A stretch of 48,439 bases of DNA from a bacterium CG10_46_32. Its GTDB lineage: Bacteria; Patescibacteriota; Patescibacteriia; UBA2169. Positions 41,857-48,439 of this stretch are shown here, piece by piece (the first letter of the stretch is position 1; the number at the start of each line of letters is the position of its first letter). The stretch is from positions 13,657 to 62,095 of the forward strand of contig MOEI01000013.1 in assembly GCA_001889965.1 (NCBI GenBank), written 5' to 3'. The notes beneath the pieces were generated by a model that was given only the letters and a program-made list of their open reading frames with translations, made no database searches and had not been told where the DNA came from. Position numbers and translations under genes: made by a program.

Positions 41857-42495
41857 TCATTTCATCCCAGGAAATGCGGCTTCGTAGTGGGTTAGTACGT
41901 AATCCCTGGGCATGCGTGCACCCAATTCTTCCATGCGCACATACTGAATACCAAACTGCTTCGCTTCTTCGCGCGTTGTCATCCAAATATCTGCCCGATA
42001 CGTATATCGTACATTCATTCGATCCTCTACCACAAAAATTTTATCACCATACAAATCGGGAAATCGAACCACGCTGCCTTTTGGCAAAAAGTTCAACGCA
42101 ACAACTCCGTCACGCACTGGCGTAATCCATGCGGTTGTAAAAGGGGTTGAATCAGTCTGGCGAGGTTCGGATGAATATGCGGTTACGGTAATCCAATGTT
42201 CTGCAACAACTGTTGGTTCTCCTTCTAAGGGCAATGTTGCAGGCTGACCCTCTGCAAACACAGATGCATCACTCAGTCTTTCTTCGCGAGATAAAACCAT
42301 TTCATACGAATCAACAGATGGCTGAGCTCCTAATACGCCATAGCGATAGGGTTTTTCCTGACCATTGGTAATTGCTGCGTAGTTTTCGTATGCAGCTAAA
42401 GAAATAGAAGGCATGCCAAGCTCAAAAAGCAAAGCAAATACAGCTACGCTCAGGCACTTCTTAAGACGGTTATGTTGTCGTTTAGTAAGTATCAT
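41857..42495 (-). CDS. Secreted 3D-domain protein (double-psi barrel, peptidoglycan-related)
   Basis: 212 aa. An N-terminal basic stretch and hydrophobic signal (CLSVAVFALLFELGMPSISLAAY) are followed by about 75 linker residues and a C-terminal 3D domain: WITVTAYSSEPRQTDSTPFTTAW, GVVALNFLPKGSVVRFPDLYGDKIFVVEDRMNVRYTYRADIWMTTREEAKQFG. The D-R-M-N...ADIW pattern contains the conserved aspartates of the fold, seen in MltA/RpfB-type wall-lytic enzymes. A catalytic role in cell-wall remodelling is inferred. No Shine-Dalgarno precedes the ATG; instead a long hairpin ends 4 nt before it, and an attenuator-like terminator lies in the leader. Confidence 0.82.
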   Translation of the reverse strand: MILTKRQHNRLKKCLSVAVFALLFELGMPSISLAAYENYAAITNGQEKPYRYGVLGAQPSVDSYEMVLSREERLSDASVFAEGQPATLPLEGEPTVVAEHWITVTAYSSEPRQTDSTPFTTAWITPVRDGVVALNFLPKGSVVRFPDLYGDKIFVVEDRMNVRYTYRADIWMTTREEAKQFGIQYVRMEELGARMPRDYVLTHYEAAFPGMK

Positions 42496-42499
42496 GATT

Positions 42500-42653
42500 A
42501 CGTTTAGAGCCCCCCTATTCAGATCCCTTTAAAATTCGAAAGAATTTTTAGGGTGAATGCGGGCTATAAACGTAAAAAGACACCGAATCTTTTCGGTGCC
42601 TGTCTGGGAAACCTTACTAATCTAAGTATAGCACATCTAATCAAAAAAATCAA
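42500..42653 (-). promoter_or_regulatory. Promoter, leader terminator and long hairpin before the 3D-domain gene
   Basis: Minus strand: TTGATT (42648-42653), 17 bp, TATACT (42625-42630). In the leader CACCGAA / TTCGGTG (42581-42598) is followed by T-rich sequence, an intrinsic terminator ahead of the gene. Next comes a nested hairpin: ACGTTTA/TAAACGT, AGCCC/GGGCT, ATTC/GAAT, CCCT/AGGG, ATTC/GAAT (42500-42573), ending 4 nt before the start codon. This looks like transcription attenuation plus control of initiation; no riboswitch class is recognised. Confidence 0.6.
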
Positions 42654-42686
42654 GGCCTGTGTTTGCGAACAAAAAATACAATCAAC

Positions 42687-43712
42687 TTAGGACTCAAATA
42701 AGTTAGATGGCGAATCCAATGAGATTCCTAAATGCTCGTGCGCCCGGTCCGTGGTCATTCTGCCACGCGGCGTGCGTTCCAAAAATCCAAGCTGCATAAG
42801 GTATGGTTCGTAGATGTCTTCGATGGTTGCTTCTTCTTCGCTTGTTGATGCAGCAAGCGTTCCTAAACCAACCGGACCGCCGCCAAACTTTTCAATAATC
42901 GCAATGAGAATTTTGCGGTCTACCATATCAAGCCCCAATGCATCCACCTCAAGCATATCAAGCGCTGCGTGTGCCACATCTTCGGTGACAGTGCCGTCTG
43001 CTTTTACATCCGCATAATCACGCACGCGTTTTAAAAGCCGGTTTGCAATGCGCGGCGTGCGACGCGAACGTTGAGCAATAATTGTGTTCGCCCTGTTTTC
43101 AACTTGGATCGAAAGAATTCGTGAACTCCGAGCAATGATATTACTGATTTCATCTTCTTCATAAAAGCTCAATGGGTAGATCGCCCCAAACCTATCACGC
43201 AACGGAGATGACAAAAGACTAATGCGGGTAGTTGCGCCGATCAACGTGAAGCGCGGCAAATCTAATTTAAGCACGCGAGCAGAAGGACCTTTGCCAACAA
43301 TCAAATCCAACGAGTAATCTTCCATGGCAGGATACAAAACCTCTTCTACGGTTTTCTGTAGGCGGTGGATTTCATCGATAAAAAGAATATCACCCTCTTC
43401 AAGGTTCGTGAGGATCGCGGCAACATCCCCTGCCCGCTCGATTGCCGGACCGCTTGTGACTTTGATGTTGACCCCCATTTCGTTTGCGATGACTCCGGCG
43501 AGCGTTGTCTTTCCTAAACCTGGGGGGCCATACAACAGCACGTGTTCAAGAGGCTCATTGCGTTTTTTTGCGGCAGCCATAAAAATCTCAAGGTTCTGCT
43601 TAACCCGAGTCTGGCCAATGTATTCGACTAAGCGCTTTGGACGCAACGTCACGTCAAGCGCTACATCTTCCGGATCACTGACTTCTGATGCTATAATGCG
43701 CTCTTCTTCCAT
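42687..43712 (-). CDS. ruvB: Holliday junction branch-migration ATPase RuvB
   Basis: 341 aa. The AAA+ motor that drives branch migration with RuvA. Features: [25 protein letters not shown], Walker [17 protein letters not shown], Walker [17 protein letters not shown], sensor 1 [21 protein letters not shown] with the arginine finger, and the C-terminal winged helix ([28 protein letters not shown]). Neither ruvA nor ruvC is adjacent. ATG 43712 is used. It is transcribed in the same direction as the 3D-domain gene, which has its own promoter downstream. Confidence 0.98.
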   Translation of the reverse strand: MEEERIIASEVSDPEDVALDVTLRPKRLVEYIGQTRVKQNLEIFMAAAKKRNEPLEHVLLYGPPGLGKTTLAGVIANEMGVNIKVTSGPAIERAGDVAAILTNLEEGDILFIDEIHRLQKTVEEVLYPAMEDYSLDLIVGKGPSARVLKLDLPRFTLIGATTRISLLSSPLRDRFGAIYPLSFYEEDEISNIIARSSRILSIQVENRANTIIAQRSRRTPRIANRLLKRVRDYADVKADGTVTEDVAHAALDMLEVDALGLDMVDRKILIAIIEKFGGGPVGLGTLAASTSEEEATIEDIYEPYLMQLGFLERTPRGRMTTDRAHEHLGISLDSPSNLFES

Positions 43713-43743
43713 AGTACATTAGCTTACCATAAATAAAAGCGCT

Positions 43744-43774
43744 AAAAAAGAGCGGCTACAAACCGCTCTTTTTT
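43744..43774 (-). terminator. Intrinsic terminator after the Nif3-like gene
   Basis: AAAAAAGAGCGG / CCGCTCTTTTTT, a 12-bp symmetric stem working in both directions, 8 bp beyond the Nif3-like gene stop and ahead of ruvB. Confidence 0.9.
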
Positions 43775-43781
43775 AAACATG

Positions 43782-44819
43782 TTACCGTTTGCGCGGCTTT
43801 ACTTTTGCACGCACCCGAGGCGTTACTGATGCTTTGGCAGTTGACTTTTTAATGCGCGACACGCGAATGAGTCCGGAGCATGGCACAATCTCAATCCCCT
43901 TCTTCTCGAGGTTATCCAAGAACAGATTTAATCCGAGCGAGTCGGACGACATGTGCCCAGCAACAACCACGTTGATGTGGTGCTTTTGCGCCTCATCTTT
44001 CCACTCCTCACGCTGGTGCATGGAAATGATGGTGCCCACGCCCGCTTGTGACAATTTCTCGTAAATCTCTTTGGCGCCGTCGGTTCCGCCGGTGATTTCC
44101 GTGACCGCGATCTTGCCCGCAAAACTATCCGGAGAACCCACAAAAATCTTGGGTCCTGCTTTCTGTTTGGCAGCTTCGGCGTACTCCGGAATGGTTTTCA
44201 AAAACGCCATCACATCACTCACGCGCTCTAATTCTTTTTCCCGTTTCTTGATTTCCTTGTAGAGATAGTTTGCCACGTGGTTGTCGGTTGGGGTGTGGAT
44301 GCACATAATCGGCATATCCAAAAGCTTGGCGCTATCAACGGACTGGCCATGGTTTGACGGAGAAATAGCGCGCTCAATCTGCCCAATGCGCGGACGCATA
44401 ATCTTGTCCGCAACATTGATTGGCACGCCGTAGTGCGCGTAATTCTCAATCTGCATATCCATCACCTCGTGCAAGCCAGCTAAACCGCCCGAAACCGGAT
44501 GGTGTGCGATAATCAAATCAATAGGATGTTCTGGATTGCGACGATTCAGTTCGTTTGCAAGCATTACTTCGCCGGTATCAATATCAACTCCAACCATTAC
44601 TTTTTTTACGTGAAGGGCGCCATCGCCATGGAACACGCGTGTGTCTGAGTATGGATTCGTAAGACTCTCTTGGTCGAACTCTGCTTTTTGTGCGTCTGAA
44701 AGTTTTTCGTACTTTCCTTTTACATGCTTAAGAAGCTCACGCACACGGGAAGCACCGCGCAAATCCTTGGCAATACCCTCGCTTACAGCCAGATTATAAA
44801 TTTGGTTGATGGTCATCAT
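43782..44819 (-). CDS. Nif3-like dinuclear metal centre protein (DUF34)
   Basis: 345 aa. Nif3 family features: DLIIAHHPVSGGLAG (metal-binding His pair), ENYAHYGVPINVADKIM, MCIHTPTDNHVANYL and the C-terminal VVAGHMSSDSLGLNLFLDNLEKKGIEIVPCSG with His and Ser near the second metal ligands. An extra N-terminal helical part (about 70 residues) and a Lys/Arg-rich tail (KSTAKASVTPRVRAKVKPRKR) are lineage features. Family members have proposed roles in GTP cyclohydrolase-like chemistry or metal handling, none firmly assigned. ATG 44819 and 44816 are adjacent; either could be used. Two of three upstream features are unclear; no Shine-Dalgarno is obvious. Confidence 0.82.
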   Translation of the reverse strand: MMTINQIYNLAVSEGIAKDLRGASRVRELLKHVKGKYEKLSDAQKAEFDQESLTNPYSDTRVFHGDGALHVKKVMVGVDIDTGEVMLANELNRRNPEHPIDLIIAHHPVSGGLAGLHEVMDMQIENYAHYGVPINVADKIMRPRIGQIERAISPSNHGQSVDSAKLLDMPIMCIHTPTDNHVANYLYKEIKKREKELERVSDVMAFLKTIPEYAEAAKQKAGPKIFVGSPDSFAGKIAVTEITGGTDGAKEIYEKLSQAGVGTIISMHQREEWKDEAQKHHINVVVAGHMSSDSLGLNLFLDNLEKKGIEIVPCSGLIRVSRIKKSTAKASVTPRVRAKVKPRKR

Positions 44820-44887
44820 ATAGTTGTCTGCTACTAATAGGAAATTAGCTTAACAGAAACGTTCTTTTGGCGCAAGAAATGTACTCC

Positions 44888-44916
44888 TTGACAACAGGAG
44901 TAAGCTATGCTAGAAT
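44888..44916 (+). promoter_or_regulatory. Promoter of the orphan ncRNA at 44923
   Basis: TTGACA (44888-44893), 17 bp, TAGAAT (44911-44916). The only transcript it can serve is the non-coding segment ending near 45085. Confidence 0.82.
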
Positions 44917-44922
44917 GTTCTC

Positions 44923-45085
44923 TTGCCCCAAAAAATCAAAAATCCCAAAAACGACTCATGTAACAAACCACTTAACACTGCAGTCACGACAAGCATGGGG
45001 ATAGTCTTCATAAGGAATAACGGCTCACGCTGCTATTCTCTTAGAAATTATCTTCTTGACTGCAGTGTTAAGTGGTTTTTGTTTT
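44923..45085 (+). ncRNA. Orphan ncRNA, about 160 nt, closed by a 22-bp stem
   Basis: An A-rich 5' tail with GCCCC and ATCCC (44925-44965) is followed by a perfect 22-bp stem: 44965-44986 pairs with 45057-45078, after which TTGTTTT ends the transcript. The 70-nt interior has a hairpin AAGGAATA...TATTCTCTT with inner CGGC/GCTG (45011-45042) and TGGGGAT (44996-45002), which could pair with CCCCA or ATCCC of the 5' tail as a pseudoknot. It lies between two minus-strand genes, with no coding frame, and ends at the VanW gene stop. No named RNA family recognised. Confidence 0.65.
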
Positions 45086-46955
45086 ACTGAACCGTGCTCG
45101 TAGATAGATCCGCATCTTCTAAATTAAGACCGACCGCATCCACCTCCTTGGAAAGCGTTTCAACGCCGATCAAGCATACTTCCTGCCACGGACGATACTG
45201 GCTCGTAAAGGTGGTCTCATTTTTGGTACCATCCGCATAGGTAATAGCGTAGTCAAACGCGGCTTTCACTCCCGCATGCGGAGTTTCTGTACACTTGGTT
45301 TTTCCGACTGGCAAATCCAATGTCTCAATATACCTCGTGGGCGGCGGAGACACGCGATCCCAGAGACGCGTTTCAGACTGAGTAACAGTACGGCCGTCTT
45401 TGGTTCCCCAGTATTCAAAAAATAATTCATCCCCCTCAATACGGGTGCTAATCAATACATAGTTTGCAGTATCGTTCTTAAAACGGTAATCTGGCGCAGG
45501 ATCATAAATAGTTGCATCAGTTCCTGGCCGCCCTTGGTCATCATAATAGTATGAAACCGAATACGAATGATTTTGGCGCGCAGTTACCGGCAATCCAGCC
45601 GCCAATGTCCCGCGGAACGTGGTGGTACCGATCTGGCATAATCCGCCCCCGTACTCGGGCACAGTCTGATTCCCTTTAATCACCAGCTCCGGCAAATACC
45701 CGGCAGCTTTATCAATCTTGCCCAGTGTTTTGAGTAATGAGAATTCCTCTCCAGGCGGAATCAATGTGCCGTTTACTGCATCTGCGCCAACTTTAATATT
45801 GTGCCTACGGTTTGCAGGAGATCGGGCAAAACTTGATGTTCCCACCCCTAAAAGCTCGGCAATACCAAGGTCATTCAAATCCGCGATCTCCTGCTTTGGA
45901 TCAATAATTTCAACCACCGGCTCAAGCTCGGTTGCGCGCTCTAAAAGTAATTGTTGCTCCCAGAGCTTCCACGTATCTTCAATCAGTACGTACTGGCCTT
46001 GCGCAGGTGACTTAAACTCAACTACTTTTCCACTTGAAACCGCAAACCGAGGCTCCTGTGGCTCACGAGTGAGTTGCGTTACAATAGGTTCAAGCTGCTC
46101 TAGCAAATGTGATTTTGAAAACCCAAGTTTAATACTTCCACTCTCTTCGGCACGAATCTCAATAAGGCTGTTAATGGTAGATGCGGGCCAAAACCATGAT
46201 TCATCTTCATACGTAACAGAAACTCCAACGCTAAACAACGCACGCTGTACAGCTGGCACAAGCGGCTCAGCCTGCTCCTTTGTTAAAATAGGTATATCTT
46301 TTTTGAGCTTTAACATAACCGGAGAAAACACCAGCCCATCAAGCTGCGATTGCGCTTCGTTAAACGCGCGTTCGTAATCAAAAATAATACCTTCTTGATC
46401 CTGCGTAACAGATGCAACACCATTGGTAATCACCAGTTCAGTAGATATGGCTGGTTGCTCAAGGCTTGCAAAATTTTTATAGAGTAATTCTTGCACTGCA
46501 TCCTTCCGCCACGTGTACTCCGGCACAATTACCGCGCGCCCAATTAATCCCCACACTCGCTCTTTCCATTGTTGCAGAATGGAACCAGTTCTTCCATACA
46601 GAAGCGCACTCAGAACTGTTGCGTCAATATCGTAATTGATTAAATCATAGGAAAGGTCTGGATCGTCCGTGGTTGCCACCACCGTTGGAACGGTCACTTT
46701 GCGATCGCGGAACACAAATATCAAACCAGATTGGTCTAAGGTGTCGCTTGCTGCGGCAACGCGTTGCCGAACCTCATCGCCAGTTAACCCGCCCGTGGCA
46801 TAGGAACCCACAAAAACGCCGGGATACACCCGATCTTGGTACACAGCCGCATAGCCCGATGAAGCTGCCGCGGCAATTGCGCATACCACAATGAGCACGA
46901 CCGCGAGCCGCTCCCACCAATTGCGCCACAGATATTTTTGTATTGCACCCATCAT
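45084..46955 (-). CDS. VanW family protein with N-terminal membrane anchor
   Basis: 623 aa. One N-terminal membrane helix (RLAVVLIVVCAIAAAASSGYAAVY) anchors an extracellular part. Residues about 40-330 contain two putative peptidoglycan-binding (YoaR-like) segments (VYPGVFVGSYATGGLTGDEVRQRVAAAS and later ILTKEQAEPLVPAVQRALF). The VanW domain follows: GVGTSSFARSPANRRHNIKVGADAVNGTLIPPGEEFSLLKTLG, VPEYGGGLCQIGTTTFRGTLAAGLPVTARQNHSYSVSYY and GTDATIYDP. The GGGLCQ...T and H-S residues are family-conserved. VanW accompanies vancomycin-resistance clusters and cell-wall proteins, but its activity is unknown; here it is a solitary wall-associated protein. Confidence 0.9.
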   Translation of the reverse strand: MMGAIQKYLWRNWWERLAVVLIVVCAIAAAASSGYAAVYQDRVYPGVFVGSYATGGLTGDEVRQRVAAASDTLDQSGLIFVFRDRKVTVPTVVATTDDPDLSYDLINYDIDATVLSALLYGRTGSILQQWKERVWGLIGRAVIVPEYTWRKDAVQELLYKNFASLEQPAISTELVITNGVASVTQDQEGIIFDYERAFNEAQSQLDGLVFSPVMLKLKKDIPILTKEQAEPLVPAVQRALFSVGVSVTYEDESWFWPASTINSLIEIRAEESGSIKLGFSKSHLLEQLEPIVTQLTREPQEPRFAVSSGKVVEFKSPAQGQYVLIEDTWKLWEQQLLLERATELEPVVEIIDPKQEIADLNDLGIAELLGVGTSSFARSPANRRHNIKVGADAVNGTLIPPGEEFSLLKTLGKIDKAAGYLPELVIKGNQTVPEYGGGLCQIGTTTFRGTLAAGLPVTARQNHSYSVSYYYDDQGRPGTDATIYDPAPDYRFKNDTANYVLISTRIEGDELFFEYWGTKDGRTVTQSETRLWDRVSPPPTRYIETLDLPVGKTKCTETPHAGVKAAFDYAITYADGTKNETTFTSQYRPWQEVCLIGVETLSKEVDAVGLNLEDADLSTSTVQ

Positions 46956-46988
46956 ATGTTACGGAGCCAAAAAACAGCAAAACATTAT

Positions 46989-47189
46989 TTAAACGTTCTG
47001 CAATAATGCATTTAATAAATCACGTGCTTGAGTTTCTGGAACTGCTTCTCCGGCGGGAACAAAAACAAGCTGGCAATCACCTCCTTTTACAAGCGATGAT
47101 GGAAGTGAATGAGTATCTACAAAAAATGATTCGCCGCTTTGCAGCACTACTCGCGATCCACTGCCATCGTGCACAACTTTTGCCTGCAT
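46989..47189 (-). CDS. Small protein (66 aa) translationally coupled to hsp20
   Basis: It starts 3 bp after the hsp20 stop, with AGAGGA placed 7 nt before the ATG inside the last hsp20 codons, so coupling is clear. The product (MQAKVVHDGSGSRVVLQSGE..., then SFFVDTHSLPSSLVKGGDC and a helical end ARDLLNALL) appears to be a small beta-rich domain followed by a helix. There is a single cysteine and no membrane segment. I do not recognise the family. Its link to a small heat-shock protein suggests a stress-related partner. Confidence 0.7.
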   Translation of the reverse strand: MQAKVVHDGSGSRVVLQSGESFFVDTHSLPSSLVKGGDCQLVFVPAGEAVPETQARDLLNALLQNV

Positions 47190-47192
47190 AGA

Positions 47193-47678
47193 TTATTCCT
47201 CTTTAACGCGAACCGAGATACTCTTTGTCTTGCGCGCCCGTGGCAAACGAACAGTAAGCACACCATTCTTGAGGCTTGCGGCAACGTTGTCTGCGTCAAC
47301 TTCTACAGGCAAAATAATTGATCGGGAAAATCCTCCCCAGTAGCATTCCTGGTAGTAGTAATCCGAAACTGTTTCTTCTTTTTCTTGGCTGCGCTCTCCA
47401 CGTATCGTAAGCATGTCGTTGTTGATGGAAATATCAATATTCTCAGGTGTCACACCGGCGATAGTCGAAACAACCACTACCTCGTTATCGGTACCATACA
47501 CATCAACCGAAAGCTGGCCCTCATAATTTTCATCAAGCCAATCTTTCTCTTTTCCTTTTTCTGTAGGCGCAACAGCGTCGCCGGAAACAGCCACATTTCC
47601 TGCTTCGCCGCGGTCCTGGGAAACTTCCTCCTCTTCGTCTTCTTTGATTCCAGTCAATTTATTGAAAAAGCCTACCAT
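47193..47678 (-). CDS. Small heat-shock protein Hsp20 (alpha-crystallin family)
   Basis: 161 aa. An acidic, disordered N-terminal arm (KEDEEEEVSQDRGEAGN) precedes the alpha-crystallin domain: LSVDVYGTDNEVVVVSTIAGVTPENIDISINNDMLTIRGERS, then WGGFSRSIILPVEVDADNVAASLKNGVLTVRLPRA, which contains the family A-x-x-x-N-G-V-L signature. The C-terminal IxV-like tail (SISVRVKEE) is present. It holds unfolding proteins in an ATP-independent way. Its promoter (47709-47737) carries an inverted repeat over the start region. First gene of a two-gene unit. Confidence 0.95.
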   Translation of the reverse strand: MVGFFNKLTGIKEDEEEEVSQDRGEAGNVAVSGDAVAPTEKGKEKDWLDENYEGQLSVDVYGTDNEVVVVSTIAGVTPENIDISINNDMLTIRGERSQEKEETVSDYYYQECYWGGFSRSIILPVEVDADNVAASLKNGVLTVRLPRARKTKSISVRVKEE

Positions 47679-47690
47679 AAGACAACACGG

Positions 47691-47737
47691 TTAGTATCTA
47701 ATACCCATAGTATACTAAAAATATTCATACACAACAA
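47691..47737 (-). promoter_or_regulatory. hsp20 promoter with overlapping inverted repeat
   Basis: Minus strand: TTGTTG (47732-47737), 17 bp, TATACT (47709-47714). TTAGTAT (47691-47697) and ATACTAA (47712-47718) form an inverted repeat spanning the -10 and start site, a candidate operator different from CIRCE. Confidence 0.55.
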
Positions 47738-47744
47738 CCACCAT

Positions 47745-47773
47745 TTGACCTCCAGCCCAAAACTTTGTATACT
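47745..47773 (+). promoter_or_regulatory. Promoter of the copy C element and tRNA-Glu
   Basis: TTGACC (47745-47750), exactly 17 bp, TATACT (47768-47773). Transcription would begin near 47780, before the element, so element and tRNA-Glu are on one transcript. Confidence 0.8.
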
Positions 47774-47797
47774 CGCTGTGTTCTTGTTGATATTTTA

Positions 47798-47920
47798 CAA
47801 ACTTTCTGTTGGGCCGAGGCTCAGCCGAGGTTAACAGAAAGTTTGAGAGAAGTAGGCGGACGAAAGCCGAAGCAGCCGAGCTCACTCGGATGCGAAGGCT
47901 GCAGTCCGACTACGACGAGA
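47798..47920 (+). ncRNA. tRNA-linked structured RNA element, copy C (before tRNA-Glu)
   Basis: P1 CAAACTTTCTGTT (47798-47810) / AACAGAAAGTTTG (47833-47845), capped by GGGCC-GA-GGC-TCA-GCC-GA-GGTT. Linker GAGAGAAG (47845-47852). P2 GTAG-g-CGGAC (47852-47861) / GTCCG-a-CTAC (47904-47913). P3 AGCC-GAA-GCA-g-CCGAG ... CTCGG-a-TGC-GAA-GGCT (47865-47900). GACGAGA then tRNA-Glu at 47921. All three stems differ in sequence from copies A and B but keep pairing. Confidence 0.85.
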
Positions 47921-47995
47921 GCCGCTATCGTCTAATGGTTAGGACGCCAGGTTTTCATCCTGGTAATCGGAGTTCGATTCTCCGTAGCGGCACCA
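47921..47995 (+). tRNA. tRNA-Glu (UUC)
   Basis: 75 nt: acceptor GCCGCTA / TAGCGGC, D-arm GTCTAATGGTTAGGAC, anticodon stem CCAGG / CCTGG with loop TTTTCAT (anticodon TTC), T-arm GGAGTTCGATTCTCC, encoded CCA. Its 3' half overlaps the end of the recombinase-like frame, suggesting an attachment site. Confidence 0.96.
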
Positions 47996-48439
47996 TAGTA
48001 GAATTTGGAGTATCAATTAGCTGTTTAAGCGTGTAAATATGGGCTGTTTTTGTGGTTCCAAATGCCGAATAGTCGTATAAAACGCCTTCTGGAAAAATCA
48101 TCTCTTGAAACTTGATTTTGTCGGTCAGTTTTACCTCGTACCAAAGCTTGTAAACATTGACCATAAAGTACAGGCAGTAGTTGACGCTCGCCTCCACATC
48201 AAACTCCTCGATCTGTAATTCGTTTCTGCTTAACCGAAGCAGGGTTACTTTTTCTTTGATCCGATTCAGCTCCTCTTTAGCAGTCTCGCTGTCAAAAACA
48301 TTTTGCTTGGTGAGTTCAACGACTCGTACTTTTTCCTCCTCGACCTTCTCAATGTTCCGATCGATGGTAGCTATGTCGGTGTTGAGTTCAGTGTGCTTGC
48401 CTTCCCAATAATCAATAATTAAAGATCGGAACATGCCCA
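47955..48439 (-). CDS. C-terminal part of a serine-recombinase-like protein ending inside tRNA-Glu (5' part outside window)
   Basis: The frame is open from the window edge to a stop at 47955-47957, giving about 161 residues of a C-terminal region. It has a coiled coil (IDRNIEKVEEEKVRVVELTKQNVFDSETAKEELNRIKEKVTLLR) and then FDVEASVNYCLYFMVNVYKLWYEVKLTDKIKFQEMIFPEGVLYD, the pattern of the C-terminal region of resolvase/zinc-ribbon recombinases. The catalytic domain would lie beyond the window, so the family call is inferred. The last residues (VPLRRIELRLPG) are read antisense through the tRNA-Glu 3' half, so the original C-terminus was likely replaced at integration. It would be the edge gene of an integrated element extending to the right. 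Confidence 0.7.
   Translation of the reverse strand, partial: GMFRSLIIDYWEGKHTELNTDIATIDRNIEKVEEEKVRVVELTKQNVFDSETAKEELNRIKEKVTLLRLSRNELQIEEFDVEASVNYCLYFMVNVYKLWYEVKLTDKIKFQEMIFPEGVLYDYSAFGTTKTAHIYTLKQLIDTPNSTMVPLRRIELRLPG

Noticed and set aside
47955-47995. VPLRRIELRLPG as a real conserved protein end
   Set aside because: It is the antisense reading of the tRNA-Glu 3' half, a common artefact or integration scar.

Overview
The window looks like a chromosomal segment of a Patescibacteria (Candidate Phyla Radiation) bacterium, probably Parcubacteria-like. This is inference from gene content: a VanW-family protein, a CAP protein with calcium-binding repeats, a membrane-anchored peptide-binding protein, many short lineage-type hypothetical proteins, small intergenic spaces and standard stop codons. 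No rRNA is present to confirm it.

Layout. 1-2993: secreted cohesin-like protein (cut by the window edge) and a subtilisin-like protease with a C-terminal dockerin-like repeat. 3020-9939: a cassette of about 6.9 kb bounded by two identical 38-bp direct repeats. It holds a membrane-tethered winged-helix protein, a stand-alone DNA methyltransferase, and an operon of a nuclease-methyltransferase-specificity fusion, a SIR2-like protein and a DUF262 protein; I read it as a restriction/abortive-infection defence island. 9941-10638: AbrB-type antitoxin and RelE/ParE toxin. 10700-17370: CAP protein, groES-groEL under a CIRCE operator, O-antigen-ligase-like protein, nucleotidyltransferase-fold protein. 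17504-28100: uvrA, uvrC, an unlisted 38-aa basic protein, an AarF/UbiB-like pseudokinase, an orphan helical protein, a DUF3800 protein beside a small structured RNA, and a UvrD/PcrA helicase. 28180-33132: secG, peptide-binding protein, tRNA-Leu, membrane protein, RNase J. 33209-38910: zinc-motif protein, trpS, phosphohexomutase, bactofilin-like membrane protein and a 587-aa orphan. 39078-41230: glyA-folD (one-carbon metabolism). 41231-48439: an orphan ncRNA, tRNA-Cys, 3D-domain protein, ruvB, Nif3-like protein, a second orphan ncRNA, VanW protein, hsp20 with a coupled small gene, tRNA-Glu, and the C-terminal part of a recombinase-like gene running into tRNA-Glu.

Most striking signal. All three tRNA genes (Leu-CAG, Cys-GCA, Glu-UUC) are immediately preceded by a ~120-140 nt element with the same architecture: a 12-13 bp stem capped by a GGGC(C)GA...G(G)TT loop, a GAGAGRAG linker, a 9-10 bp stem enclosing a hairpin with a symmetric GAA/GAA (or GGA/GGA) internal loop, then GACGA and the tRNA. 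Paired bases differ between copies but pairing is kept, which is good evidence for a conserved RNA. A fourth, inverted copy abuts the 3' end of tRNA-Leu. I cannot name a family for it.

Other themes. A dispersed palindromic repeat family has inserted in frame into uvrC, pcrA and the O-antigen ligase gene and supplies the stop codons of two other genes. Several genes have a -10 box 6-7 nt before the ATG and no Shine-Dalgarno, suggesting leaderless mRNAs, while others carry strong Shine-Dalgarno sequences. DNA repair (UvrA, UvrC, UvrD/PcrA, RuvB) and proteostasis (GroES/EL, Hsp20) are well represented.
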